NCBI GenBank assembly: GCA_045594425.1
Contig: JAZNYK010000007.1
Location: 1-64,000 of the forward strand
Length of the DNA: 64,000 nucleotides
Origin: RGIG1681 sp045594425
Lineage (GTDB): Bacteria > Bacillota > Clostridia > Christensenellales > UBA1242
Direction: 5' to 3'
Positions within the stretch are counted from its first letter, which is position 1; every line of letters begins with the position of its first letter. The notes beneath the pieces were generated by a model that worked only from the letters and a program-made list of their open reading frames with translations, had not been told where the DNA came from and searched no databases. Below, one piece after another: positions 46,389 through 56,273 of the stretch. A program made the translations under genes and the position numbers.

Positions 46389-48965
46389 CTATTTTTTTAC
46401 TTTATCAACAAGGTTTTGAAGTGTTCCAAACGCCATAATTGGCGAAATGTTGTCCATATCCATTTCCTTTAAAACATTCACAATCTCTGCAACATTTGCA
46501 TTAGTATCAATTTTTACTTCGGCGTTACTAATACTTGTGTTTGGCGTTTGAGATTCTCTTTCAACCAAAACTTCTTTTGCCCTTGAAATAAGTTCATTTG
46601 GAAGCCCCGCAAGTTTTGCAACTTCAATACCAAAACTACGATTTGCAGAACCACGAGCAATTTTATGCAAAAATACAATATTTCCTTCCCACTCTTTAAC
46701 CATTACTCTATAATTTTTAACACCATCAATCTTCCCTTCAAGGTCAGTAAGTTCATGATAGTGTGTTGAGAATAATGTTTTTGCATGCAAATGATTAGAT
46801 AAATACTCAATTATTGCAGAAGCAATACTCATTCCATCATAAGTTGATGTTCCTCTACCAACTTCATCCAAAATAATCAAACTCTTATCAGTTGCATTAT
46901 TGATTATATTTGAAACCTCACTCATTTCAACCATAAAAGTGCTTTGACCAAATGCCAAATCATCTGAAGCACCAACTCTTGTAAACACCCTATCAATCAC
47001 TGAGATTTCAGCAGACTTTGCAGGCACAAATGACCCCATATGAGCCATTAAAGTAATTATTGCAACCTGTCTCATATATGTGCTCTTACCAGCCATATTA
47101 GGACCAGTGATAAGCATTGTTCTATTTTCAGATTCATCAAGCAGAGTATCGTTTGGTGAAAAATCAGTCTTTTCTAAAAGCGCTTCAACAACAGGATGTC
47201 TTCCTGCTTCAATCTTAATATGATTAATAGCATTTGAAACAACTGGTCTAACATAATTTCTTTCAACAGCAAGGTCAGCAAATGAAATCAAACAATCAGT
47301 AATTGCAACCGCAGATGAAATTTCAGAAAATTCTGAAATATAAGACGCTAAATAATTTTTTATTTCAGCATAAAGTTTTGTTTCAAGTTCAATAGACTGT
47401 TCTTTGCTATTTAAAATTTTATACTCCATTTCTTTTAATTCAGGAGTAATGTAACGCTCACTATTTGTCGTTGTTTGTTTTCTTATGTATGTATCAGGAA
47501 CAAGAGAAAGACCCGAATTTGTAACTTCTATATAATATCCAAAAACCCTGTTATAACCAGTTTTTAAGTTTTTTATACCTGTTCTTTCTTTTTGGTCTTT
47601 TTCATACTCTGCAAGCCATTGTTTGCCATATTCACCAGCATTTCTAAAATTATAAAGTTCATCATTATAACTTGAAAGAATGTATCCACCGTCTTTTAAA
47701 TTTGCTGGAGCGTTTGGGTCAATTGCATCATTTAATACTTTTTGAATATCGGTAAGAAGTGAAATTCTTTCACCTGCTTCATGCAAAAGTTTAGACTTGC
47801 ATGACGTAAGCAAACTTTTCACTTCAGGAAGTTTTGAAAGCGTATCAGCCAAACTTAAACATTCTTTTGGAGTAATTGTTCCGGCTGAAATTTTACTACA
47901 TTTTCTTTCAATATCTGTAAACCCATTCAAAACATCAGCAAGATTATTTCTTAAAATAAGGTCTCTTGATAATTCTTCAACACCATCAAGCCTTTCATTA
48001 ATTGCATTTTCATCACGAAGTGGTTGGTCAATAAAAGACTTTAACAATCTTCCACCCATGGCTGTTTTTGTTCTATCCATAAGCCAAAGCAAAGAACCTT
48101 TCTTTTGATTCAAGGAATTGCTTTGAACAAGTTCCAAATTTTTTCTAGCCAAAATATCCAAATGAACATATCTAGAATCTTGGATGATTGACAATTTTTT
48201 TATGTTTGAAACAAGACGTTTTTGTGTTTCTTCAAAATATGCAAGAACTGAACCAACAGCAACAACCATATCTTTTTTATCTTGAAGACCTAATGCAGAC
48301 AAGTTGTTAACTTCAAACTGAGCAAGCACTCTTTGCTTTCCCTTTGCATATTCAAAAATATCATCTTTTGCATAAAATGTAGGAACATATCCAAGTTTAA
48401 CAGCCGCCAAGTTTTCAGACTCTTGTTTAAAATTTGAATGACACAAAATTTCAGAAGGCTTAACTCTCGCCAAAACATCATCTAACAATTTTAATCTATT
48501 TTCACCAACAAGTTCAGTTGTTTCAATAAATCCAGTAGAAATGTCACTATAACAAACTGCAATTGAGGTTTTTGATGCATAAACCGAAAGCAAATAGTTG
48601 TTTCTTTTCATTTCTAAAACATCGTTATCAATAACAGTTCCAGGAGTTACAATTTGAACAACATCTCTTTGAACAAGACCTTTAGACGCTTTTGCATCAG
48701 TGAGTTGTTCACAAATTGCAACTTTATATCCATTTGCAATAAGTCTTGAAATATAGCCACTTGCAGCATGATGAGGAACACCACACATAGGTGCTCTTTT
48801 ATCAAGACCACAATCTTTACCTGTTAATGTTATTTCAAGTTCTCTAGAAACAATTTCAGCATCTTCAAAAAACATTTCATAAAAGTCACCCAGTCTATAA
48901 AACAATATAGTATCTGGATACTTTTCTTTCATTTCCAAATAATGCTTCATCATTGGTGACAACAT
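46389..48965 (-). CDS. mutS: DNA mismatch repair protein MutS
   Basis: 858 residues, full length. The N-terminal mismatch-binding domain has YRLGDFYEMFFEDA (the F-x-E motif). Connector, clamp and lever domains follow. The ATPase has Walker A GPNMAGKST near residue 623, Walker B with LIILDEVGRGTSTYDG and FSTHYHEL. The end is a MutL/beta-clamp region with a small helix-turn-helix. It recognises mispairs and recruits MutL. ATG 48965 is preceded by GGAGTG. It is 18 bp from both miaB and mutL, so all three genes should share one mRNA. Confidence 0.97.
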   Translation of the reverse strand: MLSPMMKHYLEMKEKYPDTILFYRLGDFYEMFFEDAEIVSRELEITLTGKDCGLDKRAPMCGVPHHAASGYISRLIANGYKVAICEQLTDAKASKGLVQRDVVQIVTPGTVIDNDVLEMKRNNYLLSVYASKTSIAVCYSDISTGFIETTELVGENRLKLLDDVLARVKPSEILCHSNFKQESENLAAVKLGYVPTFYAKDDIFEYAKGKQRVLAQFEVNNLSALGLQDKKDMVVAVGSVLAYFEETQKRLVSNIKKLSIIQDSRYVHLDILARKNLELVQSNSLNQKKGSLLWLMDRTKTAMGGRLLKSFIDQPLRDENAINERLDGVEELSRDLILRNNLADVLNGFTDIERKCSKISAGTITPKECLSLADTLSKLPEVKSLLTSCKSKLLHEAGERISLLTDIQKVLNDAIDPNAPANLKDGGYILSSYNDELYNFRNAGEYGKQWLAEYEKDQKERTGIKNLKTGYNRVFGYYIEVTNSGLSLVPDTYIRKQTTTNSERYITPELKEMEYKILNSKEQSIELETKLYAEIKNYLASYISEFSEISSAVAITDCLISFADLAVERNYVRPVVSNAINHIKIEAGRHPVVEALLEKTDFSPNDTLLDESENRTMLITGPNMAGKSTYMRQVAIITLMAHMGSFVPAKSAEISVIDRVFTRVGASDDLAFGQSTFMVEMSEVSNIINNATDKSLIILDEVGRGTSTYDGMSIASAIIEYLSNHLHAKTLFSTHYHELTDLEGKIDGVKNYRVMVKEWEGNIVFLHKIARGSANRSFGIEVAKLAGLPNELISRAKEVLVERESQTPNTSISNAEVKIDTNANVAEIVNVLKEMDMDNISPIMAFGTLQNLVDKVKK

Positions 48966-48983
48966 AAACTACACTCCGTAAAA

Positions 48984-50453
48984 TTATTTTTTAGATTTAT
49001 CATCATTTTGAGATTTTTTTGTTTGCTTATTTTCTCTTAAAATCTTCATACCTTTTTGGTCTTTTGGTAAAATTGAAACTTCTATTGGAAGTTTAAAATT
49101 CTTTTCTTTAAAATTAATCACAAGTTCAGGATTTTCAATTTCCCCATAAATTACAGATTTTCTCGCAGAAACAACTTTAACATCAACAAATTCACCAACA
49201 CAATTCTTTGGTCCTTTGAATGATATAGTTTTTCCTGAGTCTAAAGAACCATAAAGTTTATCATCCTCAGCCGAACTTTCAACCAACACACGATAAACTT
49301 TTCCAACCATATCTTTTGCCTGTTCATCAATAATTTCATTTTTAACAGCAAGAAGCCTAGAAAGTCTTTCTTTTTTGGTTTTCACATCAATATGATTTTC
49401 CATTTTTTCAGCAACTGTGCCCTTTCTCTTTGAATAAATAAATCCAAAGATTTGCATATAGCGAGCCTTTTTCATAACATTAAGTGTTTCCAAAAAGTCT
49501 TCTTCTGTTTCCCCAGGAAAACCAACAATAATATCAGTTGTGAGTTCTGCATCAGGAATTTTTGTTTTTATTTCTTCAACAAGTTTCAAATATTTTTCTT
49601 TTGTATATCTTCTGTTCATTGAAGCCAAAATTTTATCACTGCCTGATTGAACCGGCAAATGAATACCATGACAAATATGTTTTGATTCAGCAATTGCTTC
49701 AATAACTTCACTAGACAAGTCTTTTGGATGTGATGTCATAAAACGAAGTCTAAATTCATAATCAAGAGCATCAATATCTTTTAAAAGTTTTGCGAATCCA
49801 ATTTCTTCACCATTTTCATTAATACCATGATAAGAGTTAACATTTTGACCAAGAAGAGTAATTTGCTTATAACCTTCTTTAAGTAAACTTTCAACTTCAA
49901 TCAAAATATCTTTTTCTGGTCTAGACACTTCTCTGCCTCTAACATAAGGCACTATGCAATATGTGCAAAAATTGTTGCAACCATACATAATGTTTACCCA
50001 TGCATTAACACCACTTGTTCTTGCAGGTTTCATTGAGTCTCTAACAGCAATTTCTTCATTTTCAACCACTGCAGAAACTCTTTTGTTGGTGTCAAATCTT
50101 TGTTTTAACAAATCTTCAAAAGCACCCAAATTGTGAGTTCCAAAAACAATATCAACAAATGGAAATCTTTGCATTATTTCTGAAGCGTATTTGTCTTGTT
50201 GACTCATGCAACCACCAATAGCAATAATCATATCAGGTTTAACAAGTTTAATGTTTTTAAGTTCCCCAATATTACCAAATATTTTTTGTTCAGCACTCTC
50301 ACGAATTGCACAAGTGTTAAACACAACAACATCTGCTTCAACTGCATTGTTGCAGGCAACATATCCATTATTTTCTAAAATGCCAGCAAGTTTCTCTGAT
50401 TCATGAACATTCATCTGGCAACCATAAGTTAAAATTAAATATTTTTTTTCCAT
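48984..50453 (-). CDS. miaB: tRNA-2-methylthio-N6-dimethylallyladenosine synthase MiaB
   Basis: 489 residues. It is a radical-SAM methylthiotransferase acting at A37 of tRNA. The N-terminal UPF0004 domain supplies the auxiliary cluster cysteines (TYGCQMNVHESE, NTCAIRES, GGCMSQ). The radical-SAM motif is CNNFCTYCIVPYVRG near residue 155. The C-terminal TRAM domain is followed by a basic Lys-rich tail. I use ATG 50453 with GTGGAG 6 nt upstream; the longer frame starts at the GTG of that ribosome site. It is the first gene of miaB-mutS-mutL. Its substrate modification needs MiaA, which is not in this window. Confidence 0.96.
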   Translation of the reverse strand: MEKKYLILTYGCQMNVHESEKLAGILENNGYVACNNAVEADVVVFNTCAIRESAEQKIFGNIGELKNIKLVKPDMIIAIGGCMSQQDKYASEIMQRFPFVDIVFGTHNLGAFEDLLKQRFDTNKRVSAVVENEEIAVRDSMKPARTSGVNAWVNIMYGCNNFCTYCIVPYVRGREVSRPEKDILIEVESLLKEGYKQITLLGQNVNSYHGINENGEEIGFAKLLKDIDALDYEFRLRFMTSHPKDLSSEVIEAIAESKHICHGIHLPVQSGSDKILASMNRRYTKEKYLKLVEEIKTKIPDAELTTDIIVGFPGETEEDFLETLNVMKKARYMQIFGFIYSKRKGTVAEKMENHIDVKTKKERLSRLLAVKNEIIDEQAKDMVGKVYRVLVESSAEDDKLYGSLDSGKTISFKGPKNCVGEFVDVKVVSARKSVIYGEIENPELVINFKEKNFKLPIEVSILPKDQKGMKILRENKQTKKSQNDDKSKK

Positions 50454-50481
50454 AATTTTCTCCACTATAATACCAAGTTAA

Positions 50482-50510
50482 ATTATATAACAACACAAGA
50501 AATTTTTCAA
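50482..50510 (-). promoter_or_regulatory. Promoter of miaB-mutS-mutL
   Basis: TTGAAA (50510-50505), 17-bp spacer, TATAAT (50487-50482) on the minus strand, 29 bp upstream of the miaB ATG. It lies in the divergent region shared with the PBP gene. Confidence 0.75.
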
Positions 50511-50597
50511 CAAAATAGAAAAAGTTGTAAAAATTATAAAAGCATTAACGAATAAAAGTGTTTTGTGTCGAAAATAATAATTTAGAGGACCTTATTA

Positions 50598-52796
50598 ATG
50601 AAAAAAGCAAAACGATTTTTTAAATATTTTGCTATCACAACAACCGCCCTAGCCTTGTGCGCAATTTTAACTTGCACAGGTTTTTTTGTTATTTCAACAA
50701 AAGGTGTATCTCTTAATAGGTCAATTTTAGAAGAATCAACAACCAGTTCAGTTCTTCAAATTTTTGACATAAACGGAAATCAAATCAAACCAACAACCGA
50801 AAATTTTATCTCAATAAAAAAATTATCTTCCGATACAAAAAACGCTTTTATTTGTGCAGAAGATAAGCGTTTTTATAATCACAACGGACTTGACTACATT
50901 CGAATTGGCGGAGCAATTGCATCCAACATAAAAAGTCGTTCATTTTCAGAGGGTGCTTCAACAATATCACAACAACTCATAAAAAACACCCACCTTTCAA
51001 ATGAAAAAACAATCAAAAGAAAACTCAAAGAATTCAAACTAACAAAACAACTAGAAAACATTTATTCAAAAGAAGAAATTTTGGAAATGTATCTTAACAA
51101 CATATATTTCGGAAACGGCTGTTATGGAATTGAAAATGCCTCATTGCATTATTTTGGAAAATCTGCTAGCAAACTTTCACTTGCAGAAAGCGCACTGCTT
51201 GCAGCAACAATTAACGCTCCAAGTATATATGATATTGAAAACAATATAGAAAAAGCCCTTTCACGTAGAAACTTAATTTTAAACCTAATGGAAAAACACG
51301 GAAAAATTACTAACAAGGAAAAATTATCCGCTCAAAACGAAGAACTAAACTTAAAATTAACAAAATTATCTGGCAATAATTTTATTTATAACGAAATAAT
51401 TGAAGAGGCTTCTTTAATTTTAGGCAAAACTCAAACACAAATTAAAAACAGCAATATCAAAATATATTCTCATATTGATTTATCATTACAAAACAAAATT
51501 CAACAAATAATTAAAAATAACTATTCAAAACTAGAATCCTCTCCAAATGTATCAAGCATTATTATAAACAACAAAACAAATGGAATTGCAGCAATCATTG
51601 GAAATAAATCATCCATATTATCAAAAAAACAACCAGGGTCAACAATAAAACCAATTCTTGTATATGCACCAGCAATTGAATTAGGAAAAATCTCACCAGC
51701 AACAAAAATATTGGATGAAAAAATAAACATTAGTGGCTATAGTCCAGAGAACGCTGATAAAAAATATCATGGCTATGTTTCAGTGCGTGAATCGTTAAAA
51801 AATTCCTACAACATACCTGCAGTAAAAATTTTGCAAGAAACAGGGATAGAACAATCTCAAAATATTGCCAACAAGTTCGGAATTGAATTTTCAGAATCAG
51901 ATAATAATTTAGCAATCGCACTTGGCGGATTTACAGATGGAACAACATTAAAACAACTTGCAGATGCATACTCTGCTCTTGCAAACAATGGTTTATTTTC
52001 ATCCAGCAAATATATTAATAAAATTGAAACTAACAATAAAATTGTTTATGAAAATAAGCCTTCTAAAACAAAAGCAATTTCATCAAGCACAGCATATCTA
52101 TTAACAAACATTTTGCAAGATACAACAAAAACAGGGACAGCCAAACGTCTTAAAGATTTTTCTTTTGATATTGCATCAAAAACTGGAACAGTGGGTTCTT
52201 CAAATTCAAACACCGATTCATATAATATTTCATATACAACAAATCATACTATTTTATCTTACATTGGAGGAACATCCATGCCATCAAATATTAATGGCGC
52301 AACCTACCCAACAATGTTAACCAAAGATGTTTTATCTGAACTTTATAAAACAAAAAAACCACAAAATTTCATACCACCCGATAGCGTTGTTATTAAACAT
52401 ATAGACAAAACAGATTATCAAAATAACATAATTTCTCAAACAGATAATATCAAAAATTCAATAACCGAAACATTTGCAAAAAACAATCTTCCACAAAAAA
52501 CAAAAACATCATTAAATCTAAAATTAGATGTATTTAACTTTGAAAACAAAAAACCAATTTTATGTTTTCACACATCCCAAAATTACACATATAACATCAT
52601 TAGAAAGCAAAATGAAAAGGAAGAAATAATTTCTTCCTTAACAAATATCAATGATTCAAAAATTGCAAAATTTGAAGATAAAACCGCAGAAAATGATAAA
52701 ATTTACGAATATTTTGTGGAAATTTGCGAAAAATCTTCAAACAAAACTTTTAAAACTAATAGTGTAAAATTAAAAACTTATTCTATTCGCACTTAA
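50598..52796 (+). CDS. Class A penicillin-binding protein (PBP1A-type)
   Basis: 732 residues. A short cytoplasmic Lys-rich start and one membrane helix (about 8-34) are followed by a GT51 transglycosylase domain. Its glutamate motif is EDKRFYNHNG near residue 88, with the partner motifs GASTISQQL and KEEILEMYLNNIYFG. The transpeptidase has STIK near residue 347, SYN near 402 and KTGT near 527. A C-terminal extension of about 150 residues carries a fibronectin-like beta pattern. It polymerises and cross-links peptidoglycan outside the membrane. The ATG has AGAGGA 8 nt upstream. The gene is divergent from miaB and its last 14 bp overlap the convergent thiI end, leaving no room for a separate terminator. 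Whether it is vegetative or sporulation-specific cannot be told. Confidence 0.93.
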   Translation: MKKAKRFFKYFAITTTALALCAILTCTGFFVISTKGVSLNRSILEESTTSSVLQIFDINGNQIKPTTENFISIKKLSSDTKNAFICAEDKRFYNHNGLDYIRIGGAIASNIKSRSFSEGASTISQQLIKNTHLSNEKTIKRKLKEFKLTKQLENIYSKEEILEMYLNNIYFGNGCYGIENASLHYFGKSASKLSLAESALLAATINAPSIYDIENNIEKALSRRNLILNLMEKHGKITNKEKLSAQNEELNLKLTKLSGNNFIYNEIIEEASLILGKTQTQIKNSNIKIYSHIDLSLQNKIQQIIKNNYSKLESSPNVSSIIINNKTNGIAAIIGNKSSILSKKQPGSTIKPILVYAPAIELGKISPATKILDEKINISGYSPENADKKYHGYVSVRESLKNSYNIPAVKILQETGIEQSQNIANKFGIEFSESDNNLAIALGGFTDGTTLKQLADAYSALANNGLFSSSKYINKIETNNKIVYENKPSKTKAISSSTAYLLTNILQDTTKTGTAKRLKDFSFDIASKTGTVGSSNSNTDSYNISYTTNHTILSYIGGTSMPSNINGATYPTMLTKDVLSELYKTKKPQNFIPPDSVVIKHIDKTDYQNNIISQTDNIKNSITETFAKNNLPQKTKTSLNLKLDVFNFENKKPILCFHTSQNYTYNIIRKQNEKEEIISSLTNINDSKIAKFEDKTAENDKIYEYFVEICEKSSNKTFKTNSVKLKTYSIRT

Positions 52797-53949
52797 TTTC
52801 AACAACTTCAACAGATTCCATTGCACGGTCCAAAATTGCTTCAAATTCCAATTTATTTTGTTCCTTAACAACCTTGTGAAGGACAGGTTTTACAACTGGG
52901 TTATCAGGCAAAAAAACCGTGCAACAATCTTCAAATGGTTTTATTGAAGTTTCGTATGTTCCAATCTTTTTAGCAATATCAATTATTTCACATTTATCAA
53001 AAGCAACAAGCGGTCTAATAATTGGTGTGTGTTTAACAACATCCGAAACAACCGTCATACTTTCAATTGTTTGACTTGCAACTTGTCCTAAATTTTCACC
53101 AGTAATAATCATCTTTTTATCATGTTTTTTACAAAGCCTTTCAGCAATAGTAAACATTCCACGTCTCAATAATGTAATCATATAAGCATCATCACATTTA
53201 GCATGAATTTGCTCTTGAAGTTCAGTCATTGAAACCATATATATTGTTATGTCACCAGTATATGGTGTAAGTAGCCTTGCAAGGTCTTCAACTTTTTCTC
53301 TAGCAAAGTTTGATGTATATGGATAACTGTGAAAATGAACGGCTGAAACTTTAACACCACGTTTTGCAAGCATATATCCAGCAACTGGACTATCAATACC
53401 ACCTGAAAGCAAAAGTAAACCATTTCCAGATGTTCCAACAGGCATTCCACCAACACCTAAAATTGTTTTTTCATACATATATGTTTCTTTATTTTCTCTA
53501 ACATCAATATTAAGTGTGTAGTTTGGGTTTTTGATATCAACTTTCAATCCACTATTGCTCTTTAAAATTTCACCACCAACCTTTGCAGAAAGTTTCATAG
53601 AGTCTAGTTCAAAAGTTTTATCGGCACGATTTGTTACAACTTTAAAAGTTCCAAACACAGAACTCATCATATCAACTGCATTTTGAATAATGTTTTCAAG
53701 TGAAGTATCAAAACATAATGCTGGCGAATAAGAAAAAATACCAGCAATCTTTCCAACTCTTTCCAAAATTTCAAACTCATCTTCCTCGTTATATCCAGAA
53801 ACAACATAACGACCTGGAACTTTTAGCACTTCTAAATTAAATTTTTCAAGTGCTTTTTTTATGTTATAAACAAGAGCCCTTTCAAAATAGCCCCTGTTTT
53901 TTCCTTTTAAAAATATCTCACCAAATCTAATTAAAATAACTCTTTTCAT
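52783..53949 (-). CDS. thiI: tRNA 4-thiouridine synthase ThiI
   Basis: 388 residues from ATG 53949 (AAGGA 8 nt upstream; longer in-frame starts lack a ribosome site). The N-terminal NFLD/THUMP region has RFGEIFLKGKNRGYFE. The PP-loop ATP pyrophosphatase shows LSGGIDSPVAGYML near residue 185. The C-terminal rhodanese domain of the E. coli enzyme is absent, as usual in Firmicutes, where the partner cysteine desulfurase passes sulfur directly. It makes s4U8 in tRNA and may serve thiamine synthesis. It lies 10 bp after the desulfurase gene and its 3' end overlaps the PBP gene tail-to-tail. Confidence 0.95.
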   Translation of the reverse strand: MKRVILIRFGEIFLKGKNRGYFERALVYNIKKALEKFNLEVLKVPGRYVVSGYNEEDEFEILERVGKIAGIFSYSPALCFDTSLENIIQNAVDMMSSVFGTFKVVTNRADKTFELDSMKLSAKVGGEILKSNSGLKVDIKNPNYTLNIDVRENKETYMYEKTILGVGGMPVGTSGNGLLLLSGGIDSPVAGYMLAKRGVKVSAVHFHSYPYTSNFAREKVEDLARLLTPYTGDITIYMVSMTELQEQIHAKCDDAYMITLLRRGMFTIAERLCKKHDKKMIITGENLGQVASQTIESMTVVSDVVKHTPIIRPLVAFDKCEIIDIAKKIGTYETSIKPFEDCCTVFLPDNPVVKPVLHKVVKEQNKLEFEAILDRAMESVEVVEIKCE

Positions 53950-53959
53950 ATTTTTTTCC

Positions 53960-55114
53960 TTATTTGTTAACATTGTTATTACTTTCAAATCTTAAAACAT
54001 TTTTTATAAACTTTTCAGCAATATAATCAAAATCATATTCCATATATGGTGAAAAACTAACACGAACGCTTCCAATAATATCACTTTGACTTTTTCCCAT
54101 TGCCTCAAGTGTTCTGTTTCCTGCTTTTTTTGATGAGCAAGCAGAGCCAGTCGAAATTAAAATCCCGTCCGCTTCTAACGCATACATCAAAACTTCACCT
54201 TTAATATCTTTAAAAGTTAAAGACACAACGTATGGCGAACTATTTTCTGTAGAATTTACAGTTAAATAATTTGAAATGTCACTGTTTTTAATTTTATTTA
54301 AAAATTTATTTTTATATTCCAAAACAACTTTATAATTCTGCTCAAGTTCAGACACAACTTTATTTACTGAAAATGCAAATGCTAATGCGCCAGCAACATT
54401 TTCAGTTGAAGACCTCAAACCTTCTTCTTGACCACCACCAACTAAAAGTGCATCTAAAACAACACCTTTCTTTATCCAAAGCCCAGCAACACCACGAGGT
54501 GCATAAATCTTATGTGCTGAAATTGAATATAAATCAACACCAAGGTCAATCAAATTAACCTTTATTTTACCAAAAGCCTGAACACCATCACTATGAAAAA
54601 CAACTGAACTATTAATCATTTTTGCATAAGCACACAATTTTTTAACGTCATTTATTGCACCGGTTTCATTTGACACATGAATAACTGAAATAAGAGCAAC
54701 ATCTTTTGTTACAAGATTTTTATATTCATCAAAATCAACCACACCTTCATCGGTAAGTGGAACATCTTTAACAATAATACCTTTTTTCTCTAATCTATGT
54801 GCTGCGTTATAAACCGCTGGATGTTCGCCCTTTGAAACAAGAACAACTTGCCCCTTTCTTAAATGCAAACCTTCAAAAACCATATTGTTTGACTCTGTTG
54901 CACTTGAAGTAAATAAAAGTTTTCCATTATTCCCACGAAGAGCCGATACTATAACTTTTCTCGCTTCATCTAAATTCTTTTTTGAATTAATTGCATAAGA
55001 ATAAGACGCACTTGGATTATAAAAAGCAAGTTCGTTATTTTGTTTCATTAAATCAAATTCTTCATCAAACACTTTTGTGGTTGCAGCATTATCCAAATAA
55101 TATAATTTTTCCAT
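53960..55114 (-). CDS. Cysteine desulfurase, NifS/IscS-like, paired with ThiI
   Basis: 384 residues from ATG 55114. It is a fold-type I PLP enzyme that moves sulfur from cysteine to a protein persulfide. The start is YYLDNAATTK, the PLP lysine motif is SISAHKIYAPRG near residue 200, and the sulfur-carrying Cys is in STGSACSSKK near residue 320. The lack of SufU/IscU genes nearby and the direct link to thiI suggest a NifZ-like dedicated donor for tRNA thiolation. No clear ribosome site precedes the ATG; a TTG six codons upstream is a less likely start. Translation may depend on the upstream yunB mRNA. Confidence 0.92.
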   Translation of the reverse strand: MEKLYYLDNAATTKVFDEEFDLMKQNNELAFYNPSASYSYAINSKKNLDEARKVIVSALRGNNGKLLFTSSATESNNMVFEGLHLRKGQVVLVSKGEHPAVYNAAHRLEKKGIIVKDVPLTDEGVVDFDEYKNLVTKDVALISVIHVSNETGAINDVKKLCAYAKMINSSVVFHSDGVQAFGKIKVNLIDLGVDLYSISAHKIYAPRGVAGLWIKKGVVLDALLVGGGQEEGLRSSTENVAGALAFAFSVNKVVSELEQNYKVVLEYKNKFLNKIKNSDISNYLTVNSTENSSPYVVSLTFKDIKGEVLMYALEADGILISTGSACSSKKAGNRTLEAMGKSQSDIIGSVRVSFSPYMEYDFDYIAEKFIKNVLRFESNNNVNK

Positions 55115-55145
55115 GTAATTATTATGAATCAATTATGCTTTTTTG

Positions 55146-55847
55146 TCAAGAAGTAAACCTTTCAGGAACAAGGTTCAACATATCAGTTAAATTTCCTGAA
55201 CTTAAGTAAACTTCTGGAATTTTTCCAACAATCAAAGTTTCACACAAAAGAACTTCAGAAGAACTTTGAATATCTAAACTTTCAAATGGCAGAACCACAT
55301 AAACATTTATAACAACATTTAAATAAATTTTGTGATACGTTTGGTTAATTCCTGCAGATTCAAATGTTGATTTAAAATTACAATAAACTTCCCCATATGG
55401 ATTAACAGTATAAGCAATTTTAGGTCCATAGCCAGCAAAAATAGAAATACCAGAAAATGAACCAAGTGCAATTTTTATTGGAACATTTGATAATTGTAAA
55501 AAATTAGACATAACAACTTTACTCATTGTCTTTGAAAGCAAGTTAATTCTAACTGAATTTGCTTCTATAAAAGAAACATTATTATTTGCATCTTTAACAA
55601 CATTTACTATATCACCATAACCAATGTTTTGACTCATGGTTTCAGCAACTGCATAGTTAATTGATTTTGTAGCAAAAGTCTTCATTTGAGTTTTTGTATT
55701 TTCAACAACAATTGGAATGGCCAAAAATCTTGCATATAAAACTATAAGAAAGATAATTATAATAAAAAACGCAAAAAACTTATGTTTCAATTTAAATTTT
55801 GATAAATTAATCAAATTTAATTGATGTTTTTTGCGTTTAATTTTCAT
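55146..55847 (-). CDS. yunB: Sporulation protein YunB
   Basis: 233 residues, typical for YunB. A very basic N-terminus (KIKRKKH) is followed by a membrane helix at about 27-47 and an extracytoplasmic domain. Family features are the GSFSGISIFAGYGPKI stretch near residue 130, then STFESAGINQTYHKIYL and a closing ETLIVGKIPEVYL. In Bacillus it is made under sigma-E and is needed for proper spore formation; the biochemical role is unknown. No ribosome site precedes the ATG. A sigma-E-like promoter ends 5 nt before it. It lies between spoVAE and the desulfurase gene, all in one direction. Confidence 0.88.
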   Translation of the reverse strand: MKIKRKKHQLNLINLSKFKLKHKFFAFFIIIIFLIVLYARFLAIPIVVENTKTQMKTFATKSINYAVAETMSQNIGYGDIVNVVKDANNNVSFIEANSVRINLLSKTMSKVVMSNFLQLSNVPIKIALGSFSGISIFAGYGPKIAYTVNPYGEVYCNFKSTFESAGINQTYHKIYLNVVINVYVVLPFESLDIQSSSEVLLCETLIVGKIPEVYLSSGNLTDMLNLVPERFTS

Positions 55848-55852
55848 AATAA

Positions 55853-55882
55853 ATTATATGTGTTTTTTTGTTAAAATATAAC
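55853..55882 (-). promoter_or_regulatory. Sigma-E-like promoter of yunB
   Basis: GTTATATT (55882-55875), 14-bp spacer, CATATAAT (55860-55853) on the minus strand. The -10 matches the sigma-E consensus CATAYAHT fully and the -35 nearly so. It begins 3 bp from the spoVAE stop and the -10 ends 5 nt before the yunB ATG. Confidence 0.65.
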
Positions 55883-55884
55883 AA

Positions 55885-56259
55885 TCAACTCTTTTTTGAC
55901 TTTGAAGAAACAAAAAACGAAACCATATATGAAAGCCCAATTGAAACCGCAATACCTGCCGATGTAGCCATAAGTCCACCACCAATCGCACCAAACAAAC
56001 CATTAGAAGACGCACCCTCAATGGCTCCACGTGCAAGTGAATTTCCAAACCCAGTGATAGGCAAAGTTGCACCAGCCCCCGCCCATTCAACTAAATAATT
56101 ATACAAACCAAAACCACCCAAAATCGCACCAACCATTAAAAATATAACCAGTATTCTAGCAGGTGTAATTTTGGTTTTTATTTCAATCAACTCACCAATC
56201 ATGCAGATTCCTCCGCCAACCAAAAATACTTTAACATACATCCACAAAGCCGACAACAT
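55885..56259 (-). CDS. spoVAE: Stage V sporulation protein AE (SpoVAE)
   Basis: 124 residues with three to four membrane helices. It shows the SpoVAE/SpoVAC-type motif WAGAGATLPITGFGNSLARGAIEG near the middle and VGGGICMIGELI at the start. It is a component of the inner spore-membrane channel that moves Ca-dipicolinate during spore formation and germination. ATG 56259 has the strong ribosome site AAGGAGGG. It follows spoVAD by 14 bp and is the last gene of the operon. Confidence 0.95.
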   Translation of the reverse strand: MLSALWMYVKVFLVGGGICMIGELIEIKTKITPARILVIFLMVGAILGGFGLYNYLVEWAGAGATLPITGFGNSLARGAIEGASSNGLFGAIGGGLMATSAGIAVSIGLSYMVSFFVSSKSKKS

Positions 56260-56273
56260 AAACCCTCCTTATT

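Noticed and set aside
53960..55114. Assignment of the cysteine desulfurase as IscS of an ISC or SUF cluster
   Set aside because: No scaffold or regulator genes are nearby; the thiI neighbour points to a dedicated sulfur donor, so no symbol is given.
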